Assembly: GCA_017798145.1 (NCBI GenBank)
Contig: CP059069.1
Span: 1,411,226-1,475,225, forward strand
From: Akkermansiaceae bacterium
GTDB lineage: Bacteria > Verrucomicrobiota > Verrucomicrobiia > Verrucomicrobiales > Akkermansiaceae
Reading direction: 5' to 3'
Length of the DNA: 64,000 bases
Part shown: positions 33,750 through 42,963 of the stretch, one piece after another
Position numbering within the stretch: the first letter of the stretch is position 1
How the letters are laid out: every line of letters starts with the position of its first letter
The notes under the pieces: model-generated
What the model was told of the DNA's origin: nothing
Seen by the model: the letters and a program-made list of their open reading frames with translations, nothing else
Databases searched by the model: none
Made by a program: the position numbers and the translations under genes

Positions 33750-35012
33750 TCAGGCGCTGAGCAGGCGCCGGAACTTCGACATCCTGTCGGTGTTCTCGCA
33801 GACGATCTTGAAGATCACCAGGGCAGGCATGGCGATGAGCATCCCGGCGATGCCCCAGAACCCCGCCCATGCGAAGATCCAGACGAAGACGACGAGGGGA
33901 TTGATGCGGAAGCGGCCACCGAGGACGGCGGGCGTCACCAGGTTTCCCTCAACGGCGGTGAGGGCGAAATAGACGATGGGCACCGCGATCACCGTCCCGG
34001 GATCCTGGAAGCTCACCGCTGCGGCAAGGAAAACCACGAGCGTCCCTCCCAAGGCGCCGACATAGGGGATGAAGTTCAGGATCATCGCCATCACACCCCA
34101 CAGCAAAGGGCGCGGCATCCCCAGCGCCCACATCGCCGCGGCGATGCAGATGCCGAGGCAGGCGTTGATGATGGTGATGGTGAACATGTAGCGCGAGACC
34201 TCGCTGCCCATCCTGTCGAGGATGGCCTCAAGGTTCGCATCGCGGTAGAGTTGGCCGACGATGCGGTGGCCGTACGCGAGGATGAAAAAGACCATCAGCA
34301 GGAAGGCGGCGAAGCCCAGCCCGAAGTCGCGCGTCTCCGTGAGCAGGATGCCGACGGGATCCTCGTGGATCTCGACCATCACGGGTTTGTCGGCCTTGGA
34401 TTCCTGGGCATCCGCAGCCTCCTCTGTCTTCCCGGTTCCGGATGGTTTCTCCTTTTCCCTGGAGACCTTCGGATCGGGGGCCGTCACATCCTCCACCACC
34501 TCATCGAATTTCTCCGCCGTTCCCTCCCCCGCTTTCCTGGGAGCCGCCTCCTCAGGCTGTTCCGGAGGAGCGGTTTCGTTCGCCGCCTTCTCCACCCTGC
34601 TCGCCATTTCCTTGATCCCATCCTGCGCCTCTTTCATCGGCCGGAAGACCTCCCTCACCCGACCCAGCACCTCTTCCTCATCCACATTGCGCAGCCACTC
34701 GGCGCCCGGGAGGATCGCATTGTAGGCACCGAGGGAAAGGATCGCCATCAACCCCACCACAGTCAGGCCGGAGCACAGCAGGCGCGGCAGGCGGAGCTTC
34801 CGGAAGATTAGGTAAACCGGATTCAGGATCAGGGAGACGAGAACCGCGAGAACGAGCGGCAGCAGCACCGGCTTCATCTCGTGGAGCACGTAGCAGAGCA
34901 CGATCACAAACAGCCCGACCTGTGAGAATCCGACCGCGCTCATCCCGGTCGGCGTTGTCGGCCAATGGAAGCGCTTCGGCTGCGGCCGGGTCTCGGATTC
35001 TTCTGGGTTCAT
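33750..35012 (-). CDS. AI-2E family transporter (PF01594-like permease)
   Basis: 420 residues. It has paired N-terminal helices (VGLFVIVLCYVLHEMKPVLLPLVLAVLVSLIL), a soluble insertion of ~100 residues rich in Glu, Ala, Lys and Pro, and a C-terminal membrane block including GMPRPLLWGVMAMILNFIPYVG, LVTPAVLGGRFRINPLVVFV and GIAGMLIAMPALVIFKIV. These are the conserved blocks of the family, whose members include the AI-2 exporter TqsA and Na+/H+ antiporters; the substrate is unknown here. The long charged insertion is unusual. The ATG at 35012 avoids repeat-derived sequence upstream, and the stop codon is three bases from a REP repeat unit. Confidence 0.88.
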   Translation of the reverse strand: MNPEESETRPQPKRFHWPTTPTGMSAVGFSQVGLFVIVLCYVLHEMKPVLLPLVLAVLVSLILNPVYLIFRKLRLPRLLCSGLTVVGLMAILSLGAYNAILPGAEWLRNVDEEEVLGRVREVFRPMKEAQDGIKEMASRVEKAANETAPPEQPEEAAPRKAGEGTAEKFDEVVEDVTAPDPKVSREKEKPSGTGKTEEAADAQESKADKPVMVEIHEDPVGILLTETRDFGLGFAAFLLMVFFILAYGHRIVGQLYRDANLEAILDRMGSEVSRYMFTITIINACLGICIAAAMWALGMPRPLLWGVMAMILNFIPYVGALGGTLVVFLAAAVSFQDPGTVIAVPIVYFALTAVEGNLVTPAVLGGRFRINPLVVFVWIFAWAGFWGIAGMLIAMPALVIFKIVCENTDRMSKFRRLLSA

Positions 35013-35084
35013 CGGGGCGAGCTTCGCGAGAATCCGCAGACAATGCCAGCGGAGTTTGGAATGTTCTTTCGATCGCCGACATGC

Positions 35085-35216
35085 CAAGGAGGGGCGTGCC
35101 CTATGGCCGCCCGGCAACCCTAGTCTTCCCAAGGAGGGGCGTGCCCTATGGCCGCCCGGCAACCCGAGCCATATCCTCCATTCTTATCCGGCGGCCATAG
35201 GGCACGCCGCTCCTTG
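35085..35216. repeat. REP-like block pair downstream of the RAYT gene
   Basis: Two direct CAAGGAGGGGCGTGCCCTAT blocks (35085 and ~35130) and one inverted block ending CACGCCGCTCCTTG at 35216. The inverted block ends three bases before the RAYT stop codon. Confidence 0.85.
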
Positions 35217-35219
35217 TTG

Positions 35220-35852
35220 TCACCCGAGCATTCGTTTCACGAATGAGGCTTCATATAGCGCGAAAGCATCCTCTTGCAGCCCGGCCTTTCCGGGATTCCG
35301 GCGGATGTAGTTCGCCACGCGGAAGAAGTGCTCCCAGTCGCGGATGATGCGGTCAAAGTAATCCTTCTGCCAGAGAGACCCGCTTCCCTCCCCGATCTCC
35401 CGGTTGATCAGCCGGGCGCTGTAGCTTTTCCAGTCACGGACTGTGTCCTCCATCTTCCGCGTCTCCGCTGGGGTGACGAGAAGATGGACATGGTTCGGCA
35501 TGACGACGGATGAGTGGATGGTGTATCTGGATCCATCGAACTTTGCGAAGCTGCCGGAAACGATCGCGCGGACAGGAGGGCGGCGCAGGACGCAGGAGCC
35601 GTGGCCTTTGTCCATAATGCGGTCGATCTCCGTGGAGAAGATGCGATGGTATTCGGCTTCGAGGGCTTCGTCCCAAGGCTCGGGATTTTTCGCGAGCCAC
35701 TCCGCCCTCTCCCGCTTCCACTTCGCCATGAGTTCCTGTGGAATCGAATCGGCAAGGCGCCAGGTGATGAAACAGGTGGCTGCGGCCTGCTGCCAATGCG
35801 GGAGACGGTTCCGCGTTGTGGAGGTATCCGCGAGATCGTCAAGAAAACGCAT
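35220..35852 (-). CDS. REP-associated tyrosine transposase (RAYT, Y1/HUH family)
   Basis: 210 residues, the normal RAYT size. The HUH metal site is H121-V-H123 in SSVVMPNHVHLLVTP. Downstream blocks SLWQKDYFDRIIRDWEHF and VANYIRRNP are typical of RAYTs; candidate nucleophile Tyr residues are Y165 and Y182. RAYTs are single-copy relatives of IS200/IS605 transposases that cut at and are thought to spread REP palindromes in the host genome. Here the gene is flanked on both sides, within 60 bases, by the REP-like blocks found across the island, which links enzyme and repeat. The ATG at 35852 was chosen because upstream codons are repeat-derived. Confidence 0.92.
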   Translation of the reverse strand: MRFLDDLADTSTTRNRLPHWQQAAATCFITWRLADSIPQELMAKWKRERAEWLAKNPEPWDEALEAEYHRIFSTEIDRIMDKGHGSCVLRRPPVRAIVSGSFAKFDGSRYTIHSSVVMPNHVHLLVTPAETRKMEDTVRDWKSYSARLINREIGEGSGSLWQKDYFDRIIRDWEHFFRVANYIRRNPGKAGLQEDAFALYEASFVKRMLG

Positions 35853-35907
35853 GGGAGGAATGGTTGTGACGGCGCTGCAAAACTCAAGGATGGAATACAA
35901 GGAGACC

Positions 35908-36054
35908 CAAGGAGGGGCGTGCCCCATGGCCGCCCGGCAACCGAAGCAATTTCCCCGGTGCTTATCCGGCGGCCATAGGGCGCGCCGCTCCTTGTTGTGA
36001 CCCAAGCCATATCCTCCATTCTTATCCGGCGGCCATAGGGCGCGCCGCTCCTTG
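35908..36054. repeat. REP-like blocks upstream of the RAYT gene
   Basis: One CAAGGAGGGGCGTGCCCCAT block at 35908 and two inverted blocks ending GCGCGCCGCTCCTTG near 35995 and at 36054. Confidence 0.85.
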
Positions 36055-36074
36055 CTCGCAATCCAAGCCCCGCA

Positions 36075-37199
36075 CTAGCCACACCACACGCTTTTCAAAT
36101 ACCCCTCCTCCGGGAAATCCTCCGGCATCGCCACCGACTCCATCCCAGGCATTGCAATCATCCGCATGAAGTCGTTCTCCGAAATCCCCCGGAAATTCGT
36201 GCAGCAGAGCATCCATCCGCCCCTCGCCAGCACCTTCCCCGCAAGCGCGGCCAGCTCCCCGAAATCCTTCTCCACACGAAAAACCTTGCCCTTCTCGTCG
36301 CGGGAAAACGTCGGCGGATCGATCACGATCCCATCGAATTTCCGCCCCTGCTTCGCGAAGCGTTTCAACCAATGGAACGCATCGCCCTTGCAGAAATGAT
36401 GCCGCGTATGATCCAGCCCATTGTGGCGGAAGTTCCGCTTCGCCCATTCCAGATAAGGCGCGGAGAGATCCAGCGTGGTCGTTTCCGCCCCGCCCATCGC
36501 CCCTGCCACCGAGAAGCCGCCGGTGTAGGAAAACAGGTTGAGCAGCTTCCCGCCTCCCGCCATCCGCCGCATCACCTCCGCCCGGTTCAGCCGCTGATCC
36601 AGGAAAATTCCCTGCGAGTATCCGCTTTGGAACGAGACCTCGAAGTCCAGCCCGTTCTCCTTGATCAGGAACGACCCGTTCACCGCCTCGCCATAGAGAT
36701 GCATCGGAGATTCCTTCTGGTGCTGATCCAGCCGCTTCCAATAGACGCTCCGCCCGCTAGCCTTCAGCCAATCTTTGACATCCGCCCGGATCTCGCTGCC
36801 CGGCGTCATCGCCATCCACTTCCCAGCATATGCCTCCAGCGCAAATCCCGGCAGCCCGTCCCCCGCGCCGTCCACCAACCGCAGCGCATTGGTCGCCCCG
36901 CCGCAAAGGATTCCCTCACGCCCCGCCATCGCCTTGTCCAATACTTGCCCGTTCACCGCCCGATCAAACGCCGCCAGTCCGATCATGCCAAGCTGACATT
37001 GGCCCAGGCGAGATCCACAATCCGGCGAGTCGGCGTACCAGGGCCCCATCTCCGACCAATGCATCCCCCGCGCCGACCAGTTGCCGATCGTCTGGTTGCG
37101 GGGCAAATGATCCGCCAGGACGAACCCGCCCTGGGTGTCTGCCAGCGATTCCTCGGCAAGGGATAGCAATGCCGAAACGGAAGATGCCGGGGGCTTCAT
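36075..37199 (-). CDS. Class I SAM-dependent rRNA methyltransferase (RlmI/RlmK-like)
   Basis: About 374 residues. The C-terminal half is a Rossmann methyltransferase: LLNLFSYTGGFSVAGAMGGA (SAM-binding motif I), TTLDLSAPYLEWAKRNF, and DGIVIDPPTFSRDEKGKVF, whose DPP is the catalytic motif IV of the RlmI/RlmK group (m5C or m7G in 23S rRNA). The N-terminal half lacks the clear PUA domain of E. coli RlmI, so the target base is uncertain. It borders the accessory island. A start at 37220 would add seven residues. Confidence 0.85.
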   Translation of the reverse strand: MKPPASSVSALLSLAEESLADTQGGFVLADHLPRNQTIGNWSARGMHWSEMGPWYADSPDCGSRLGQCQLGMIGLAAFDRAVNGQVLDKAMAGREGILCGGATNALRLVDGAGDGLPGFALEAYAGKWMAMTPGSEIRADVKDWLKASGRSVYWKRLDQHQKESPMHLYGEAVNGSFLIKENGLDFEVSFQSGYSQGIFLDQRLNRAEVMRRMAGGGKLLNLFSYTGGFSVAGAMGGAETTTLDLSAPYLEWAKRNFRHNGLDHTRHHFCKGDAFHWLKRFAKQGRKFDGIVIDPPTFSRDEKGKVFRVEKDFGELAALAGKVLARGGWMLCCTNFRGISENDFMRMIAMPGMESVAMPEDFPEEGYLKSVWCG

Positions 37200-37418
37200 C
37201 CGGCTAACAGAAAATTGCATGGGGATGCGACAAATGCCGTTCCCGCCCCCTGGCAGACAAAAGCCTCGGAAAAACGGGAACGCATGAAATCACCCGGAAA
37301 AACCGCGCCACTGCCATGGCGCCAGGAAAATCCAGATCGCCGAGCACCTCGCCCAGTGACGGCACCCGCCGATTCATCCTTTCCAGAGCGCAGGGAATCC
37401 GTTGGAATCCATGCAGCC

Positions 37419-38822
37419 ATGGCCTACCTAGACGAAAATTTCCTGCTCTATTCCGACACATCCCGCCGCCTTTTCCACGAGGTCGCCTCCCGGCAGCCCA
37501 TCATCGACTACCACAACCACCTCTCGCCCAAGGAAATCGCCGAGGACAAGCGCTGGGACAACATCGCCGACATGTGGCTAGGGCACGACCATTACAAGTG
37601 GAGGCTGCTGCGCGCCAACGGCATCGACGAGGAGCGCATCACCGGCAATGCCGATCCACGCGATAAATTCCAGGCCTTTGCGGAGACCGTACCCTACACC
37701 CTCCGCAACCCCATGCACCACTGGGTGCACATGGAACTCCAGCGCTACTTCGGCATCGACACCCTGCTCACACCCGACACCGCCGACGAAATCTGGGACA
37801 AGGCCAACGCACGCCTCGCCGAGCCAGGCTTCTCCGCCCGTGCCCTGCTGGAAAAATTCGACGTCCGCGTGGTCGGCACCACGGACGATCCCGCCGATCC
37901 CATCGACGACCACCTTGCCATCGCCGCAGCGGGCATACCCACCAAGGTCGTGCCCACCTTCCGCCCGGACAAGGCCTTCCAGGTGGACAGGCCGGATCTG
38001 CTCAACCCCTGGCTTGCGAAGCTCGAGTCAGCCTCAGATATCTCCATCATCCATCTCTCCGATCTCCTCGCGGCCCTCCAGAAACGCCACGACGATTTCC
38101 ACGCCGCCGGCGGCCGCCTTTCCGACCACGGCCTCGACCGCTGCCCCGCCCTCCCCTGCTCGGATGCGGAGGCCTCCACGATCTTCGACAAGGCCCGCTC
38201 CGGGAACGCCGTCTCCGCGGAGGAACAGGAAAAGTTCTCTTTCTACCTCCTCATCTTCACCGGTCAGCTCGATGCGGCACGCGGCTGGACGAAGCAGCTC
38301 CACCTCACCCCCGTCCGCAACACGAACTCGCTGATGTATGAAAGGATAGGCGCAGACGCAGGCTTCGACACGATGGGCGACACCCTCCAGGGCAAGTCCC
38401 TCTACACCTTCCTCGACTCCCTCGCCTCCCGGGAGTCGCTGCCGAAAATGGTCCTCTACAACATGAACCCGCGCGACAACTACCTCTTCGCCGCGATGAC
38501 CGGCGCGTTCCAGGACGGCACCGTCCCCGGCAAGATCCAGTTCGGCTCCGGATGGTGGTTCCTCGACCAGAAAGAAGGCATGGAAATGCAGCTCAACGCC
38601 CTATCCAACTGCGGCCTGCTGTCCCGCTTCGTCGGCATGCTCACCGATTCCCGCTCCTTCCTCTCCTTCCCGCGCCACGAGTACTTCCGCCGCATCCTCT
38701 GCAACCTCATCGGCACCGAGGCGGAAAAGGGCGAACTCCCCGACGACTTCGAAACCCTCTCGAAACTCATCGCCGACATCTGCTTCCACAACGCGAACAG
38801 GCACTTTGGGTTCAACGTGTGA
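37419..38822 (+). CDS. uxaC: Glucuronate isomerase
   Basis: 467 residues, the family length. It isomerises D-glucuronate to D-fructuronate (and galacturonate to tagaturonate) in uronic acid catabolism. Amidohydrolase-fold blocks: PIIDYHNHLSPKEIAEDKRW at the N-terminus, VVGTTDDPADPIDDH, LHLTPVRNTNSLMYERIGAD, FGSGWWFLDQKEGMEMQLNALS and MLTDSRSFLSFPRHEYFRRI. No other hexuronate gene (uxaB, uxuA, kdgK) is adjacent. The ATG at 37419 gives MAYLDENFLLYSD, the usual start. Confidence 0.96.
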   Translation: MAYLDENFLLYSDTSRRLFHEVASRQPIIDYHNHLSPKEIAEDKRWDNIADMWLGHDHYKWRLLRANGIDEERITGNADPRDKFQAFAETVPYTLRNPMHHWVHMELQRYFGIDTLLTPDTADEIWDKANARLAEPGFSARALLEKFDVRVVGTTDDPADPIDDHLAIAAAGIPTKVVPTFRPDKAFQVDRPDLLNPWLAKLESASDISIIHLSDLLAALQKRHDDFHAAGGRLSDHGLDRCPALPCSDAEASTIFDKARSGNAVSAEEQEKFSFYLLIFTGQLDAARGWTKQLHLTPVRNTNSLMYERIGADAGFDTMGDTLQGKSLYTFLDSLASRESLPKMVLYNMNPRDNYLFAAMTGAFQDGTVPGKIQFGSGWWFLDQKEGMEMQLNALSNCGLLSRFVGMLTDSRSFLSFPRHEYFRRILCNLIGTEAEKGELPDDFETLSKLIADICFHNANRHFGFNV

Positions 38823-38960
38823 CCTCCCCCGGCTTTCCGGGAGCCCTGCCAAGCCTCGGATGATAGGCAAGGGGGCGGATGCGGGAAGAAAAAGGGATGG
38901 GAGCGGCGGCGATCCGGATTTCGCCTCGCCTGCGGCCTGAGGCCACCGTATCATCAGTGC

Positions 38961-40031
38961 ATGAGAAATCTCCTCCTCGCCGCACTCGCCATTCCCCTTG
39001 CCCACGCCCAGCCGGTCTTCATCGGCACCGGTGCGGACGGCATTTACCTCGCCGATTTCGATGCGGAAAAGGGAAGCCTCAGCGAGCCGAAGCTTGCCGT
39101 CGCATATGAGCGCCCCGGCTTTCTCGCCCTCCATCCGGAGCTGCCCGTCCTCCTCGCAATAGGCGGAAAAAACAAGGTCGCCTCCTTCGCCATCGGCGAT
39201 GATTACGCCCTTACCTTACTCGGCGATGCGGATTCCGGCGGCAAAGGCCCCTGCCACCTCGCCGTCGATGCCTCCGGCCGCACCGTGGCCGTCGCAAACT
39301 ATGGCGGCGGCTCCGTCGCCACCATCCGTCTCGATGCGGACGGCAAGCCCGGGGCAACGGTTTCCTTGTTCAAGATCGAGGGTTCCGGCCCGAACAAGCA
39401 GCGCCAGAACGAGGCGCACGCCCACGGCGTCTATTTCGACAACGCCAACCGCTTCCTCTTCGTCCCGGATCTGGGCATCGACAAGACTCTGATCTACGCC
39501 TTCGACCCCGCCACATCCGAGTTGAGGAAAAACGAACCCGACGGCCTGAAATCCGCCCCCGGGGCCGGCCCGCGCCATATGGCTTTTTCGCCGGACGAGA
39601 AGCACGCATACGTCGTCAACGAACTCGACAACACCGTCACCGCAGCTTCCTTCGACGCCTCCACCGGAGCCCTCACCACAATCGCTTCCGTCCCCACCCT
39701 GCCGGAGGATTTCAAGGGGCAGAGCACCACCGCCGAGATCGAGGTGCATCCCACCGGGAAATTCGTCTATGCCTCGAACCGCGGCCACGACTCCATCGCC
39801 GTTTTCCAACGCGACCCGCAATCCGGACAGCTCACCTTCCTCCAGCACGCCCCCTGCGGAGGAGCCATCCCCCGCCATTTCAAGATCCACCCATCAGGCA
39901 AATGGCTGCTCTGCGGCCACCAGAAGGACAACACCATTTCCGTCCTCCCGCTCAACCCCGAAACGGGTCTCCTCGGCGACCCGCAATCCACCGTGAAGGC
40001 ACCCGCCCCGATCTGCCTGCTTTTCCCCTGA
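38961..40031 (+). CDS. Lactonase family protein (6-phosphogluconolactonase-like beta-propeller)
   Basis: 356 residues with a short signal peptide (MRNLLLAALAIPLAHAQ). Seven-bladed lactonase repeats are recognisable from GKGPCHLAVDASGRTVAVAN through NEAHAHGVYFDNANRFLFVPDLGID, GAGPRHMAFSPDEKHAYVVNEL to IPRHFKIHPSGKWLLCGHQ. Cytoplasmic members hydrolyse 6-phosphogluconolactone; a signal peptide suggests this one acts on a sugar lactone outside the cytoplasm. Confidence 0.9.
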   Translation: MRNLLLAALAIPLAHAQPVFIGTGADGIYLADFDAEKGSLSEPKLAVAYERPGFLALHPELPVLLAIGGKNKVASFAIGDDYALTLLGDADSGGKGPCHLAVDASGRTVAVANYGGGSVATIRLDADGKPGATVSLFKIEGSGPNKQRQNEAHAHGVYFDNANRFLFVPDLGIDKTLIYAFDPATSELRKNEPDGLKSAPGAGPRHMAFSPDEKHAYVVNELDNTVTAASFDASTGALTTIASVPTLPEDFKGQSTTAEIEVHPTGKFVYASNRGHDSIAVFQRDPQSGQLTFLQHAPCGGAIPRHFKIHPSGKWLLCGHQKDNTISVLPLNPETGLLGDPQSTVKAPAPICLLFP

Positions 40032-40096
40032 CCCACCGCGGGGAAGGCTGGCTTTTTTTATTCCCATTTACGGAAAAAATGTCATAAACGGTCGTT

Positions 40097-40474
40097 ATGT
40101 CATCACCAACAGTCATCAGCGAATTCAAGGACTTCATCCTCAAGGGCAACGCAATCAGCCTGGCGGTCGGGGTCATCATCGGTGCCGCCTTCGGGAAAAT
40201 CGTCGAGGCGATCACCAAAGGGATCATCGAGCCCATGATCAACCTGGCGGGCGGAAATCCCGAGGTTTCACTCAAGCTCTGGGTCTTTGACCTCGGCATG
40301 GTGATCAATGCAATCCTCGCCCTTCTCATCACCGGTGCGGTACTCTTCTTCGTCTTCGTCCGGCCCATGAACCGGCTCCTCAAAAAGGAAGAAGCAGCGC
40401 CTGCCGCACCACCGGAGCCATCCGCCGAGGAAAAACTCCTCACCGAGATCCGCGACCTGCTCGCAAAGAACTGA
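40097..40474 (+). CDS. mscL: Large-conductance mechanosensitive channel
   Basis: 125 residues. It is the emergency release valve opened by membrane tension during hypo-osmotic shock. The N-terminal amphipathic helix and first transmembrane helix (EFKDFILKGNAISLAVGVIIGAAFGKIV), the second helix (VINAILALLITGAVLFFVFV) and the charged cytoplasmic helical bundle (EEKLLTEIRDLLAKN) are all present. Confidence 0.96.
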   Translation: MSSPTVISEFKDFILKGNAISLAVGVIIGAAFGKIVEAITKGIIEPMINLAGGNPEVSLKLWVFDLGMVINAILALLITGAVLFFVFVRPMNRLLKKEEAAPAAPPEPSAEEKLLTEIRDLLAKN

Positions 40475-40501
40475 AACCGGACCAAACAAACCAACCGCAT
40501 T

Positions 40502-40540
40502 CGGGCGGCGGGAGCTTGGCTTCCCCCGCCCGTTTCCTTT
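40502..40540 (+). terminator. Terminator-like hairpin after mscL
   Basis: CGGGCGGCGGGAGC-TTGG-CTTCCCCCGCCCG, GC-rich with an imperfect middle, followed by TTTCCTTT, 28 bases past the mscL stop codon. Confidence 0.6.
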
Positions 40541-40584
40541 CCATTGACCTCCGCTCCGCCACAAATATCCTCTCCCCCGACCAC

Positions 40585-41061
40585 ATGAAACTCCTCAGCG
40601 TCCTCCGCCGCAAAGCCCGCGCCTCCTTCAAGGAACTCGCCGACATGATCGACTCCACGGAAGACGAGGTCGCCGGAAAAATCGCCGCCTGGGAGAAAGA
40701 CCGCACCATCCTCGGATACCACGCCGTCACCAACCCGGAGATCGTCGGCGACACCTCCGTCTCCGCCTTCATCGAGGTTCGCCTCACCCCAGAGCGCGGC
40801 GGCGGCTTCGACCGCCTCGCCATGCGCATAGCCCGCTTCGACCAGGTCGTCTCCTGTTACCTTGCCAGCGGCGGATACGACCTAATGGTCGTCGTCGAGG
40901 GGCCGGATCTCCGGGAGGTCGCCCGTTTCGTCTCGGAGAAACTTTCCTCGCTCGATGGCGTGCTGTCGACCGCCACCCACTTCCGCCTCAAGACCTACAA
41001 GGAAAACGGATTCCTCTTCGAGAGCGAGCCGGAGACAGAGCGCCTTGTGGTTTCCCCATGA
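40585..41061 (+). CDS. Lrp/AsnC family transcriptional regulator
   Basis: 158 residues: an N-terminal winged helix-turn-helix (LSVLRRKARASFKELADMID, then DEVAGKIAAWEKDRTILGYHAV) and a C-terminal RAM/AsnC effector domain (SAFIEVRLTPERG, VVSCYLASGGYDLMVVVEG). Such proteins form octamers that bind amino acids and regulate amino acid metabolism. Neither the ligand nor the target is evident, and the next gene is an unrelated membrane protein. The ATG at 40585 is preferred; the 23 codons upstream are unlike the family. Confidence 0.9.
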   Translation: MKLLSVLRRKARASFKELADMIDSTEDEVAGKIAAWEKDRTILGYHAVTNPEIVGDTSVSAFIEVRLTPERGGGFDRLAMRIARFDQVVSCYLASGGYDLMVVVEGPDLREVARFVSEKLSSLDGVLSTATHFRLKTYKENGFLFESEPETERLVVSP

Positions 41062-41163
41062 GGGCCCCGGACAGGCTGCCCATGGTTTCCGCTCACCGCC
41101 AGCCGCTCCAAACTTTTCCGATCCGCTGATAAGCCGTCCCCGCAGCCGAAGTATCCTTAGGGT

Positions 41164-42861
41164 ATGACCAACCCCATGAAGCGCGCCTTTTTCTGGCTGT
41201 CCGGTGCGGGAACCGAAACCCTCGAGCGCTGTCCCAACTGGGAACAGCGGAAATACGTCGCCTTCGGAGCCACCGTCCTCGTCCCCTGCGCTTTCGCGTT
41301 CATCGCCTGCGCCTATGCGCTTTCCACGATCACCGACAAGCCCGGCGTCATCTATCCCGTCGCCGCGGTCTGGTCATTCATCATTCTCACCATAGACCGC
41401 GCCCTCCTCGCCGGATACAGGCCCTACCTGTCGGTGTCCCGGAAAATGGCCCAGTTCTCGCTGCGCCTCGTGGTCGCCATACTGATGGGAATCACCATCG
41501 CCCACCCCCTCGTCCTGCTGCTCTTCCGCGATACCGTCTCCTCGGTGATCGAGACCGACCGCGCCGCTGACATCGAGATCGTCCGCGGGGACTTCGCGGC
41601 GGAGAAGGACAAGGTCAGGAGCCGCATCGGATCGCTCGAAACGGCCTTGGCAGACCAGCGCACCCGCTGGAACGAGTCCTTCCAGGCGAAGTTCATCCTC
41701 CAGGAAAACGACTACGCCTCCTCCGCCATACCCGGCCTGACCGCCGAACAGCAGACCGAGCTGAAAGCCGCCACCGATGAGGCCACCGCCCCGTTCCGCG
41801 CCCGCCTCGATGTCGTCCAGAAGCAATCCGACGAACTGACCCCGCAATACGCCACCCTCCAGACCGAGCTTTCCTTCTGGCAGGCGGAGTTCGAGCGCGA
41901 GCTCAACGGCCAGCGTTCCGGCCTCGCCGGCGAGGGGCCGCGCGCCCGCTCGATCCGCTCCGACCAGCTTGAGCCGCGCCGCGAGGAAACGAAACGGCTC
42001 GGGGCATTGCTTGAACACCTGACCGCCGAGAAAGCCACACTCCAAACCCTCGCCCGCGAGGCAGAGGCGGGAGCCATCGCCCTTTTCGAAGCGAAGCTCG
42101 CGGAGATCGAACTCGCCAACAAAGCCGAGGCCGAGCGTGTCGCAGGTCTGCGCCAAAAGGTCGAGAGCGACCAGGCCGAGCAATTCGTCACCCAGCAGAA
42201 CGCGCTGCGGGAAACCATCAAGCAGCAGATCGACACCCACCTCGTCGAGCTCCAGCGCACCCAGGACGAGCTGGCTGCGGTTGGCACCGAGGAATCGGAT
42301 CGCCTCGCCGCAATCCGGGCGGAGCCCCGCCGCGACATCCTCACCCAGACTCTCGCGCTGCATCGCCTTTTCAAAGCCGGCAACGAAGGAGGCCAGTTCG
42401 CCTTCTACACCTACATCATCCTCACCCTGCTCTTCATGCTGGTGGACACGATCCCGCTCATCGTGAAATTCTTCACCAAGCCCGGCCCCTACGACACGCT
42501 GGTGGATCGCGACGAGATGACCTTCGACTCCGAGCATAAGGCCTTCCGCCAGACCCGCGGCCGCTACATGGATCAGCTCACCTCGGGGAACCTCATCGCC
42601 GTCACCCGCAACGCGAATCTGGAGCACGCCCTCGTCGATGGCGTGGAGCACACCCGCGCCGCCCGCGAGTTCCTCGATTCACTGATCGAAATGGAGCGCT
42701 CGTTCGCGGAGAAAATGCGGGCTGAGGAGGAGCGCATCGCCCATCACGACACCGACAAGCGCGCCGCCATCGATGCGATCAAGAAACGCTTCTACGACGA
42801 CCTCCACCACCGCATGGAGCTGTTTTTCACAACCAGGCACGCAACCGCGCCCGGAGCCTAG
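41164..42861 (+). CDS. DUF4407 domain membrane protein
   Basis: 565 residues. The N-terminal part has the DUF4407 pattern FFWLSGAGTETLERCPNWEQ, helices YVAFGATVLVPCAFAFIACA and AVWSFIILTIDRALLAGY (the conserved D-R after a helix), then IAHPLVLLLFRDTV. A ~250-residue coiled-coil rich in Glu, Ala and Gln follows, then one helix (YTYIILTLLFMLVDTIPLIVKFF) and a charged tail. Both ends of the coil are membrane-bound, so it should extend into one compartment. Function unknown. Confidence 0.88.
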   Translation: MTNPMKRAFFWLSGAGTETLERCPNWEQRKYVAFGATVLVPCAFAFIACAYALSTITDKPGVIYPVAAVWSFIILTIDRALLAGYRPYLSVSRKMAQFSLRLVVAILMGITIAHPLVLLLFRDTVSSVIETDRAADIEIVRGDFAAEKDKVRSRIGSLETALADQRTRWNESFQAKFILQENDYASSAIPGLTAEQQTELKAATDEATAPFRARLDVVQKQSDELTPQYATLQTELSFWQAEFERELNGQRSGLAGEGPRARSIRSDQLEPRREETKRLGALLEHLTAEKATLQTLAREAEAGAIALFEAKLAEIELANKAEAERVAGLRQKVESDQAEQFVTQQNALRETIKQQIDTHLVELQRTQDELAAVGTEESDRLAAIRAEPRRDILTQTLALHRLFKAGNEGGQFAFYTYIILTLLFMLVDTIPLIVKFFTKPGPYDTLVDRDEMTFDSEHKAFRQTRGRYMDQLTSGNLIAVTRNANLEHALVDGVEHTRAAREFLDSLIEMERSFAEKMRAEEERIAHHDTDKRAAIDAIKKRFYDDLHHRMELFFTTRHATAPGA

Positions 42862-42963
42862 GAGAGGAACCGTGATTTGGAGATCACGCCTGCAACGGGA
42901 ACGGGCTTTCCCGGCGACTCGCCAAGATTGACGGGATTTCCTGTCCGCCTCACCCGCAACAGG

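Noticed and set aside
23102-36060. Frames containing ALWPPGNP or PYGRPA motifs, which look like a small protein family
   Set aside because: They translate the REP-like blocks in different frames and strands and have no start or domain support.
40040-40075. T-rich stretch after the lactonase gene as a terminator
   Set aside because: The T-run is present but no convincing stem precedes it.
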